Shown: positions 25,170 through 32,602 of the stretch, in pieces
Position numbering within the stretch: the stretch's first letter is position 1
How the letters are laid out: each line of letters starts with the position of its first letter
Assembly (NCBI GenBank): GCA_947631205.1
Contig: CANRKL010000010.1
Location: forward strand, 1 to 32,602
DNA: 32,602 nucleotides
Direction of reading: 5' to 3'
From: an uncultured Bacilli bacterium
GTDB taxonomy: Bacteria; Bacillota_I; Bacilli_A; RF39; UBA660
The notes under the pieces: model-generated
Told to the model about the DNA's origin: nothing
Database searches by the model: none
What the model saw: the letters and a program-made list of their open reading frames with translations, nothing else
Program-made: the position numbers and the translations under genes

Positions 25170-26568
25170 TCAACTTTCTAACTCAAATGGATTTGCTTGA
25201 CTTCCATAATTACTTTCAGAATTAGCTTTTATTTTTATATTACTCTTTAAATACACAATTGGTCGTACTGCAGAAGCACCGTCAGCACGCGTATAATCCA
25301 AATGGCTATTATATTCAATTCGAAATACATAGTATGCAAGATTCTTATTAGGAATAGAAGTCAACGTCAATTGGTCTGTTGATAATAACCAATTTGATTT
25401 ACAACTTAAACTACTTTCATTCCAGTTATACATACTATTATTTAAACATTTGTCACGATAGTTTCCACCAATGGCATACCCATAATCTGATGGGTATATG
25501 AGTCCGATATACCCATCCCATGTAGTACTTCTTTCTACTGTGTCATTGCATTCATATCCACTGCTGCAAAATTTCTTTCCATGATTGTCACTTCGTTCTC
25601 CTTGATACATATATATCGCACTTGTTTTATTGTAATTTTTTGAATATTCGTCTGGCATTGTTCCTGTATTCCATCTTACTTTGGCTATCTTATCTTTCAC
25701 GGTTTCAGTTAATCCTGTACTTCTAAAATCACATGTTGTTTGACCATTGTTCGAACTATTGTAACATTGTCCCACAGCCTTATTCCAATACAAACTGTTG
25801 CCAATTTCGCTATCTTTTATATATATATTTTCTGGATTTAATAATTTCATTAAATCAGCTTGACTCCATTCATTCACTCCATAACCCATATTTACTCCAT
25901 TAGTTCCACCTGTTGATGAATCCCAACTATATGCGCCTATACTATCTGCTCTTATTATTTTTACTAAACTTTGACCATTATTTTCACTTTCATCATCATT
26001 AATAACTGTCATATTATTCATGACTCCGATGATTCGCCATAAGATTGGATTATTTGAACTATCTCTATCTCCTATATCTATATAATTTTTGGGACTACTT
26101 CCAATATATCTTAAATTTTCATCATTTGTATCATCATATGCTAAATTAACAGTATCTTTATCAGCTATGTCGTAAATTGTATCACTAGCAACTTTTGGTC
26201 CAAAATATAATTTACACTTTGTTTTACTTTCTTTTAAATTAGTTATCATAGGTGCCCATCTGTTTCTATTCCATGAAATACTGGCTCCCTTATCACATTC
26301 AGCGCGTTCAAATGCTAAATTATCTACATTATCTTTAACTGGCATATTCTCCAAAACAGTATTTCCATTATAAAAAGTTAAAAATATATCTCCGCTACCT
26401 TCATACTGCACTGTCCCTTCCATCACTTTGAAACTCACACTTTCTTGGTAGACTGCATAACTTCTATTTATTAAATACCCCCCCCCCAGCGCATATTACA
26501 CCAAGGGCTACCGCAAAAGTCATAAGTTTCTTTTTATTATTTTTCTCTTTAAATTTATCTATTCTCAT
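25170..26568 (-). CDS. Class A phase-variable surface protein A2 (G10, out of frame)
   Basis: The start is ATG at 26568. The leader is 27 codons (starts MRIDKFKEKNNKKKLMTF), then G10, then a stop after VFNK in the present frame. One G fewer would give a 465-residue protein. The body holds the Ig-like segment (CDKGASISWNRNRWAP, KTKCKLYFG), NYIDIGDRDSSNNPILWRII, WSQADLMKLLNPENIYIKDS and WDGYIGLIYPSDYGYAIGG. A variable C-terminal stretch ends in AVRPIVYLKSNIKI and NPFELES. The ORF-track start at 26438 is a GTG after the tract with no ribosome site. The 5' 190 bp are almost identical to A1 and A3 while the rest diverges. B1 follows at 8 bp. Confidence 0.87.
26478..26487 (-). repeat. Poly-G tract (G10) of A2
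   Basis: Ten C on the plus strand after exactly 81 leader bases, as in A1 and A3. The tract is out of frame with the long open frame. Confidence 0.95.
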
Positions 26569-26594
26569 GACTTTCCTCTCTTTCTATTATCTAC

Positions 26595-26623
26595 ATCATA
26601 CCACAAGAGTCTTTCATTTTAAA
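26595..26623 (-). promoter_or_regulatory. Promoter of the A2-B1 unit
   Basis: TTTAAA (26618-26623) and TATGAT (26595-26600, with a TGG extension) are 17 bp apart. The same layout is kept in A3. Confidence 0.6.
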
Positions 26624-26646
26624 GTATTAAATTTTTCTCCACAGTC

Positions 26647-26675
26647 AAAAAAACACCAACATTTTTGTTAGCGTT
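26647..26675 (-). terminator. Terminator of the A3-B2 unit
   Basis: AACGCTAACA pairs with TGTTGGTGTT (two G-U pairs) around AAAA and is followed by TTTTTT on the minus strand. It is identical to the terminator after B3. Confidence 0.85.
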
Positions 26676-26691
26676 TCATGAAAATTTAAAT

Positions 26692-28014
26692 TTAATTTAC
26701 TCCCTCTATCACAAAGGGATTATTTTGGCTTCCATAATCACTTGCAGAATTTGGTTTTATTTTTATGTTTCTTTTTAAATATGCGGTAGGAAGAACCGAT
26801 TTAGTATTAGAAGCAAAGTCATCATCTATAATCGGAACTAAATAGAACACTTTGCTGGCATAAGACAATTCTGTAGATGGGATTATGCTCCAGGTGCTAC
26901 TACCATATAACCAATTATTTTCTGTACAATTATAACTACTATTATTCCATTTATATATAGTTATGGCAAGACAATCATCACGTTTGTCCCCTCCAACAGC
27001 ATATCCATAATCTGACGGATACATGAGACCTATATACCCATCCCAGGTTGTTTTCCGCTCTACTGGGTCATTACAGTAACTTCCTCCGCTGCTGGCACAT
27101 TGTTCTTTTCCATTATGACTACTTTGTTCAGCAGTATATAACATTTTGACATTAAATTTTATATCATTATTATATACAGTACTACTATATGCTTCTCCTA
27201 AAGTTCCTGTATTCCAGCGCACTTTGGCTAAATCGTTTTTGACACTTTCTGTTAATCCTGTACTACTAAAATCGCAAGTTGTTTGTTTATCACTAGAACT
27301 ACTGTAACATTGTCCGCTCTCCTTGTTCCAATATGCTCCTTTGTTTAAAGTAGTCATTAGGTCTGCTTGACTCCATTCGTTCACTCCTCTGCCACTGTTT
27401 ACTCCACTTGCTGACGAGTCCCAACTCAACCATCCTATGTTGTTTGCTCTAATGATTTTTACTAAGCTTTCTCCTGTACTTTCACTTTTATCGTCATTTA
27501 TGACCGTCATGTTATTCATAACTCCTATTATTCGCCATAAAATTGGTTTATTACTAGAATCTCTATCTCCTATATCGATATAATTATTGGGATATTTTTC
27601 GATGTATCTTAAATTATTTTCCTCTGTTCTATCATAGACTAAATTAATTGTATCTGTCTCTGCTAATTGTTCTATGTAATTATTGATTAGATTAGGTGCA
27701 AAATATAATTTACATTTGGTTTTACTCTTTGTTATATTTGTTATTATTGGTATCCAATTTTTTCTGTTCCATTCGACACTTGCACCATTGTCACATTCTG
27801 CATGGTCAAACCCTAAATTTTCTGCATTTCCTTTCTTGGGCATTTCATTTAACTTTATATTTCCATTATAGAATGATAAGTAAATATTTTCTTCTTTTTT
27901 GGTATTATACTTTTTATAAATATTAATAAATTGAAATATTGTAAATATTAATATAATAAATAGAATAACTATGTTTACTTTTTGACATTTATCTCTACTT
28001 AATTTTTTATTCAT
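26692..28014 (-). CDS. Class B surface protein B2 (partner of A3)
   Basis: This 440-residue class B paralogue has a basic start, a helix at about residues 12-31 (KVNIVILFIILIFTIFQFIN), the Ig-like segment (CDNGASVEWNRKNWIP), the core (NYIDIGDRDSSNKPILWRII, VNEWSQADLMTTLNKGAYW) and WDGYIGLMYPSDYGYAVGG. The anchor differs from B1 and B3, which resemble each other (KIFKVPQ). The variable segment (YASKVFYLVPIIDDDFASNT) is unlike any other copy, and the end NPFVIEGVN is shared with B1. It starts 11 bp after the A3 stop, with AGGTAGG as ribosome site, and a strong terminator follows. It is intact and in frame; whether it is made depends on readthrough or coupling from A3. Confidence 0.8.
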   Translation of the reverse strand: MNKKLSRDKCQKVNIVILFIILIFTIFQFINIYKKYNTKKEENIYLSFYNGNIKLNEMPKKGNAENLGFDHAECDNGASVEWNRKNWIPIITNITKSKTKCKLYFAPNLINNYIEQLAETDTINLVYDRTEENNLRYIEKYPNNYIDIGDRDSSNKPILWRIIGVMNNMTVINDDKSESTGESLVKIIRANNIGWLSWDSSASGVNSGRGVNEWSQADLMTTLNKGAYWNKESGQCYSSSSDKQTTCDFSSTGLTESVKNDLAKVRWNTGTLGEAYSSTVYNNDIKFNVKMLYTAEQSSHNGKEQCASSGGSYCNDPVERKTTWDGYIGLMYPSDYGYAVGGDKRDDCLAITIYKWNNSSYNCTENNWLYGSSTWSIIPSTELSYASKVFYLVPIIDDDFASNTKSVLPTAYLKRNIKIKPNSASDYGSQNNPFVIEGVN

Positions 28015-28025
28015 TTTTTCCTACC

Positions 28026-29469
28026 TCAACTTTCTAACACAAAAGGATTAGATTCACTTCCATAATCACTTGCTGAATTAGCTTTTATTTTTATATTGCC
28101 TTTTAAATAGGCAGTTGGATATATGTTCGTAGATTCGGAGGCATTTCTCATATACAAGGTTCCAATCGATATAATAAACACATTGCTAGCAGACGAATAA
28201 GATAAAGGGGTTATGGTCCATTGCAAACTTTTTAACCAAGAATTTTCATTGCAAAACATTATACTAGTCTTATCCCATCTATCCATAGTTGTACGAAGGC
28301 AACTATCCCTATCATTTCCTCCGACGGCATATCCAAAATCACTTGGATATATTAAACCTATATACCCGTCCCATGTCGTTGTTCGTTCTACTTTATCAGT
28401 ACACTCGTCTTGAATAACACTACTACTGGCACATTGTTCTTTTCCATTATGATTACTTCTTTCCGCTTCATATAAATTTGATACTATTAAATTATTATCA
28501 AATACTACTCCTTTCATTGCTCCAGTATTCCATCGTACTTTAGCTAACTTTTCTTTCGCAATATCCGTGAGTCCTGTACTACTAAAATCACAGGTTGTTT
28601 TAGCATTTTCTTCGTCTCTATAACATTCTCCACTTTTTTTATTCCAATATAAACTATTATTAATATAGGAACTTTGCATAACCCCCGTTGAGTTTTCATA
28701 TTTATTTTCCTCGTATCCAGAATTTAAAAGCTTCATTAAGTCAGCATCGCCCCATTCGTTTACTCCTAATCCACTATTTTTGAGATAATGTGATGAGTCC
28801 CAACTATATGACCCTATGCTGTTTGCTCTAATAATTTTAACTAAACTATCTCCATAACTTACGGTTTCATCGTCATTTATGACTGTCATATTATTCATGA
28901 CTCCTATTATTCGCCATAAGATTGGATTATTTGCACTATCCCTATCCCCAATATCTATATAATTTTTTGGATATTTTCCAATGTATCTTAAATTATTATC
29001 ATATGTTCCATTTCCCATTAACATTTCTATTCCATCATAGGCTAAATTAGTTGTGTCTTTTTTTGCCAATTTTTCAAAATAATCATTAGCTACATTTTGT
29101 GAAAAATATAAGTCACATTTGGTTTTACTTCCATTTAAATTATTTACTATTGGTGTCCATTTTTTCCTATTCCATGAAATATGTGCACCTTTATCACATT
29201 CAGCATATTCGAAGGACAATCCTTCTGGATTATCTTTAACTGGCATATTCTCCAAAACAGTATTTCCATTATAAAAAGTTAAAAATACATCGCCACTACC
29301 TTCATACTGCACTGTCCCTTCCATCACTTTGAAACTCACACTTTCTTGGTAGACAGCATAACTTCTATTTATTAAATACCCCCCCCCCAGCGCACATTAC
29401 GCCTAGGGCTACCGCAAAAGTCATAAGTTTCTTTTTATTATTTTTTTCTTTATACTTATCTATTCTCAT
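28026..29469 (-). CDS. Class A phase-variable surface protein A3 (G10, out of frame)
   Basis: The start is ATG at 29469 with GAGG upstream, then the 27-codon leader and G10, so the frame closes after VFNK. In the 9-G form it would encode 480 residues, the longest of the complete copies. The extra length comes from an insertion before the core (GIEMLMGNGTYDNNLRYIGK) and one near NSGYEENKYENSTGVMQSSY. Otherwise it has the family core (NYIDIGDRDSANNPILWRII, WDGYIGLIYPSDFGYAVGG). The variable end (SASNVFIISIGTLYMRNASE) lacks the VRP motif and reads NIYPTAYLKG. The ORF-track start at 29339 is not a real start. B2 follows at 11 bp. Confidence 0.87.
29379..29388 (-). repeat. Poly-G tract (G10) of A3
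   Basis: Ten C on the plus strand, 81 bases from the start codon, same frame logic as A1 and A2. Confidence 0.95.
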
Positions 29470-29495
29470 GACCTCACTCTCTTTCTATTATCTTA

Positions 29496-29524
29496 AGTTT
29501 ATCACATCACTCTTTTATTTTAAA
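29496..29524 (-). promoter_or_regulatory. Promoter of the A3-B2 unit
   Basis: TTTAAA (29519-29524) and TAAACT (29496-29501), spacer 17 bp. The -10 differs from the TATGAT of A1 and A2, so promoter strength may differ. The IS remnant sits 9 bp upstream of the -35. Confidence 0.5.
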
Positions 29525-29532
29525 GTATTAAA

Positions 29533-29541
29533 TTTTTCTAA
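29533..29541. repeat. Left 9-bp target site duplication of the IS remnant
   Basis: TTTTTCTAA, repeated exactly at 29840-29848. The matching unoccupied position in the A2/B2 gap reads AAATTTTTCTCC. Confidence 0.85.
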
Positions 29542-29839
29542 GGGTGTAAAAAAAAAATCCGGGGTAAATCTCAAGAAAAAATACTACAAACAGTTTTAAT
29601 TTACCAGTACTTAGAGAATAATAAAGATAAGATAGATTATTCTACCTATGAACATAAGGGATATTTTGTTGGATACTACAAAGATTAAAACAAGCAGGGA
29701 TAAAATGGAGTGTGAATGGAGCTAATTATTTAATAGCTAATATACTTTCAAGAAAGCGGACGTTGGAAATAAATAGAAAAAAGTAGTTAATTTTTTGAAT
29801 TGATAACTACTATTTTACCCCGGAAAATTTTTTACACCC
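29542..29839 (+). mobile_element. 298-bp IS remnant (internally deleted) with terminal inverted repeats
   Basis: The ends GGGTGTAAAAAA...TCCGGGGTAAA are inverted repeats of about 26 bp with three mismatches. Both ends are flanked by the same 9 bp, TTTTTCTAA. The interior holds fragments of a transposase C-terminus on the plus strand (STYEHKGYFVGYYKD in one frame, QAGIKWSVNGANYLIANILS in the next), so it is a deletion derivative. A 9-bp duplication and a 'W-S-x-x-GA' end are compatible with the ISLre2 group, but I cannot assign the family. This fills most of the 428-bp gap between A3 and B3. Confidence 0.85.
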
Positions 29840-29848
29840 TTTTTCTAA
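29840..29848. repeat. Right 9-bp target site duplication of the IS remnant
   Basis: TTTTTCTAA, identical to 29533-29541. Confidence 0.85.
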
Positions 29849-29853
29849 CCAAT

Positions 29854-29883
29854 CAAAAAAACACCAACATTTTTGTTAGCGTT
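29854..29883 (-). terminator. Terminator of the A4-B3 unit
   Basis: The same hairpin as at 26647-26675: AACGCTAACA/TGTTGGTGTT around AAAA, then a T-run. It shows that each A-B pair is its own transcription unit. Confidence 0.85.
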
Positions 29884-29897
29884 TCATAAAATTTAAA

Positions 29898-31262
29898 TTA
29901 ATTAACTCCTTCTAACACAAAGGGATTGCTTTGGCTTCCATAATTGCTTGCAGAATTTGGCTTTATTTTTATATTACTTTTTAAATAGGCTACTGGAAAG
30001 ATATTATCTGTACTAAAAGCAGCAAAATGAGAAATATCTACACTAATATTAAATACTTGAGTAGCACTCCCACTATAAGGTGTTGATATCATACTCCATT
30101 TACTATATTTAGACATTAGCCAAAGCCAATCATCACTATAGCATTCATATGGACTATTACGCCATTTATATATGCTTGTTGCTAAACATGAGTCTCTAAC
30201 ATTAAACTTATTTCCAACGGCATATCCATAGTCAGATGGGTACATCAATCCTATATAGCCATCCCATGTAGTATGCCTTTCTACTTTATCATTGCAATAA
30301 TTTCCACTGCTACAAAACGCCTTTCCATGATTCTCACTTCTTTCTCCTTTATAGAAGGCCTTCGCATTATATTTTATATCATCATTATATGTACTACTAC
30401 TAGTACAATCATCTGGTAATGTCCCTGTATTCCATCTTACTTTGGCTATCTTATCTTTGGCAGTTGAACTTAATCCTGTACTACTAAAATCACAAGTTAT
30501 TTTTGAATCATTTTTATTATTATAACATTGTCCGCTCTCCATATTCCAATACAAACTATTTCCAAATTCACTATCTTTTATATATATATCTTCTGGATTT
30601 AATAATTTCATTATGTCAGCCTCACTCCATTCATTAACCCCAGTACCATCATTAACTGCACTTGTTGATGTGTCCCAACTCCATTCTCCTATGCTATCTG
30701 CTCTTATTATTTTGACTAAATTTTCTCCTATACTTTCAGTTTTATTATCACCTACAACTGTCATATTATTCATAACCCCTATTATTCTCCATAAGATTGG
30801 CTTATTTGTGCTATCTCTATCTCCTATATCTATGTAATTATTTGGATTTTCGCCTATATATCTTATATTAACATCATTAGTATCATCATAAGCTAAATTT
30901 GTTGTATCTTTATCGGCTAATCTTCCAAAATAATCATTAGCTAAATTAGGTGCAAAATATAAATTGCATTTTGTTTTATTTTTTGACATATTTCTTACTA
31001 TTGGTGCCCAATTTTGATAATTCCATTCAACACTGGCTCCATTATTACATTCAGCGTGTTCAAATCCTAAGCCTTCTTCATTCCCTTTCCCTGGCATCTC
31101 AGTTAATTGTTGGCTTCCATTATAGAATGCTAAATAAATATCATCTTTAATATTATTATTTTGAGGTACTTTAAATATCTTAAACCCACTAATAATCTCA
31201 ATTAATAATGTAAATAATATTATAATTATCAAAATTTTTTCTTTATTTATACATTTTTTCAT
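29898..31262 (-). CDS. Class B surface protein B3 (partner of A4)
   Basis: This 454-residue class B paralogue is closest to B1 in the anchor (IIIILFTLLIEIISGFKIFK) and the Ig-like segment (CNNGASVEWNYQNWAP). The core is conserved (NYIDIGDRDSTNKPILWRII, VNEWSEADIMKLLNPEDIY, WDGYIGLMYPSDYGYAVG). The variable end (SATQVFNISVDISHFAAFST) differs completely, before the common NIFPVAYLKSNIKI and NPFVLEGVN. It starts 8 bp after the A4 stop; GTTGAGG overlaps that TGA as ribosome site. It ends at a strong terminator. Like the other class B genes it has no homopolymer in its leader. Confidence 0.8.
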   Translation of the reverse strand: MKKCINKEKILIIIILFTLLIEIISGFKIFKVPQNNNIKDDIYLAFYNGSQQLTEMPGKGNEEGLGFEHAECNNGASVEWNYQNWAPIVRNMSKNKTKCNLYFAPNLANDYFGRLADKDTTNLAYDDTNDVNIRYIGENPNNYIDIGDRDSTNKPILWRIIGVMNNMTVVGDNKTESIGENLVKIIRADSIGEWSWDTSTSAVNDGTGVNEWSEADIMKLLNPEDIYIKDSEFGNSLYWNMESGQCYNNKNDSKITCDFSSTGLSSTAKDKIAKVRWNTGTLPDDCTSSSTYNDDIKYNAKAFYKGERSENHGKAFCSSGNYCNDKVERHTTWDGYIGLMYPSDYGYAVGNKFNVRDSCLATSIYKWRNSPYECYSDDWLWLMSKYSKWSMISTPYSGSATQVFNISVDISHFAAFSTDNIFPVAYLKSNIKIKPNSASNYGSQSNPFVLEGVN

Positions 31263-31270
31263 TTCTTACC

Positions 31271-32602
31271 TCAACTTTCTAATACAAAAGGATTACTTGA
31301 ACTTCCATAATCACTTGCAGAATTCTTTTTTATTTTAACAGAAAACTTCAAATAGGCAGCAGGACGAACAGCAAGTTTATTGTAACCAGAATATTTTTTT
31401 ATGCCACCGTCAGAATCCACTTCGAACACATTGTAAGCATATAACGAATCAGGGACAGGTGTTATCGTCCATTGGTCATTATAGTCTAATCTTAACCAAT
31501 CATTACTTTTACAATCCGGGCTACTATCATACCAGCTATATATGCTTCTTTTTAAACATTCTGTTCTTACATCTCCTCCTACTGCATACCCATAGTCTGA
31601 CGGATACATCAGGCCTATATATCCGTCCCATATTGCTTGCCTTTCTACTGAGTCAGTACATCCACTTTTTCCACTGCTTGTACATAACTCTTTTCCATTA
31701 TTACTACTTCGTTCTCCTTCATACATATAACTTGCTATGGTTTTACTTTCAGCACTAGAATAAACAAAATCATCTTTAACTGTTCCAGTATTCCATCTTA
31801 CTTTGACTAATTTATCTTTGACACCCTCCGTGAGTCCTGTACTGCTAAAATTACATGTTGTTTTAGCATCATATTCGCCATTGTAACATTGTCCACTTGT
31901 TTTATTCCAATATGCCCCAGAGTTTAAAGTAGTCATTATATCTGCTTGACTCCATTCATTTACTCCAAATCCTGAGTTTATACTGTATTCTGATGAGTCC
32001 CAACTATATGTCCCTATGTTTCTATCTCTAATGATTTTCACTAAAGATTCTCCAGTACTCTTACTTCCATCTTCACCAACAACTGTCATATTATTCATAA
32101 CTCCGATGATTCGCCATAAAATTGGTTCTCCATCTGAATCTCTATCTCCTATATCTATGTAATTATTCACTGTTTTCCCAATATATCTTAAATTACCATC
32201 ATCGGTATCATCATAAGCTAAGTTAATAGTATCTTTATCAGCTATGTCATAAATTGTATCACTAACAACTTTTTCTCGAAAATAAACTTTACATTTTGTT
32301 TTACTTTCTTTTAAATTAATTACCATAGGTGACCATTTATCTCTAATCCATGAAATACTGGCTCCTTTGTCACATTCAGCGCGTTCAAAACCTAAATTAT
32401 CCGGATTATCTTTAGGAGGCATAGTATCTAATACAGTATCTCCCTTGTAAAATGTAAAAAAGACATCGCCACTACCTTCATAGTTTACTGTCCCTTCCAT
32501 GACTTTGAAACTGACACTCTCTTGGTAGTTGGCATAACTTCTATTTATTAAATACCCCCCCCCCAAGCAACATTGCACTTAGGGCTACCGCAAAAGTCAT
32601 AA
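31271..32602 (-). CDS. Class A phase-variable surface protein A4 (G10, out of frame; 5' end outside window)
   Basis: The leader enters from the window edge as MTFAVALSAMLL, then G10 (32555-32564), and in that frame ends after VFNK. The long frame is open from after the tract (YLINRSYANYQESVSFKVME) for more than 420 residues. The ORF-track start (MQCCLGGG) is a GTG in the wrong leader frame without a ribosome site. The body has the Ig-like segment (CDKGASISWIRDKWSP), NYIDIGDRDSDGEPILWRII and WDGYIGLMYPSDYGYAVGG. The variable end (LYAYNVFEVDSDGGIKKYSG) keeps LAVRPAAYLK as in A1, and the two 3' ends are related at DNA level. The leader residues before the tract (SAMLL) differ from those of A1-A3 (GVICA). 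B3 follows at 8 bp. Confidence 0.85.
32555..32564 (-). repeat. Poly-G tract (G10) of A4
   Basis: Ten C on the plus strand, directly after CTT in the leader frame, at the same place as in the other class A genes. Confidence 0.95.

Noticed and set aside
24096-31758. Numerous plus-strand ORFs of 60-100 aa inside the A/B genes
   Set aside because: All lie antisense to the conserved surface genes at the same places in each paralogue and have no start signals; they are shadows.
23809-32602. Diversity-generating retroelement in the window
   Set aside because: No reverse transcriptase or template repeat is visible here. The paralogue differences include many third-position changes. It is kept only as a test in the findings.
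1-32602. CRISPR array or prophage
   Set aside because: I found no regularly spaced short repeats and no integrase, terminase or structural phage gene.

Overview
The window is AT-rich (about 30% GC by eye) and uses the standard bacterial code, since TGA is an ordinary stop. It reads as a chromosomal segment of a low-GC, spore-forming Bacillota of Bacilli type, probably an uncultured gut lineage. The evidence is a CotE spore-coat homologue, a BclA-like collagen-repeat protein, the YmfF/YmfH M16 pair, a phosphoketolase and strong AGGAG ribosome sites. The lineage is an inference; I see no rRNA or marker that fixes it.

Layout. 1-4.7 kb: end of an unknown plus-strand gene, tRNA-Cys, a five-helix membrane protein, a two-LysM protein, a decayed HExxH peptidase, an anchored beta-rich protein and a bacterial PH-domain protein. 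4.7-6.1 kb: a solitary 'class A' surface gene with a poly-G tract. 6.1-8.9 kb: a membrane-anchored protein with 12 Cys-rich repeats, and an unknown soluble protein. 9.1-10.7 kb: the collagen-like protein and cotE, both likely spore-surface parts. 10.7-13.8 kb: a HIT protein and ymfF-ymfH. 13.9-15.9 kb: an XRE regulator with an ImmA/IrrE-Fic fusion, bounded by an identical 28-bp repeat that also serves as terminator. 15.9-19.9 kb: a heterodimeric ABC exporter. 20.0-21.3 kb: a DUF4143-type AAA ATPase with an elaborate promoter. 21.4-23.7 kb: phosphoketolase. 23.8-32.6 kb: three tandem two-gene units of related surface proteins (A4-B3, A3-B2, A2-B1), all on the minus strand.

The main discovery is the surface-protein family. 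Each class A gene starts with its own promoter, ribosome site and a conserved 27-codon leader. A run of exactly 10 G then lies inside the signal/anchor segment. With 10 G the leader frame hits a stop seven codons after the leader; with 9 or 12 G it would run into the long open frame. All four class A genes therefore look like slipped-strand phase-variable genes, and all four are assembled in the OFF frame. In the tandem units the class B gene follows within about 8-11 bp, with its ribosome site overlapping the A stop codon, so the A switch may also change B expression. Class B genes have a different N-terminal anchor and no tract. Both classes share an Ig-like N-terminal segment, a conserved central body and a C-terminal segment that is hypervariable between paralogues, in the manner of DUF6273/C-type-lectin-like proteins. 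A terminator closes each of the first two units. One inter-unit gap also carries a 298-bp IS remnant with perfect 9-bp target duplications.
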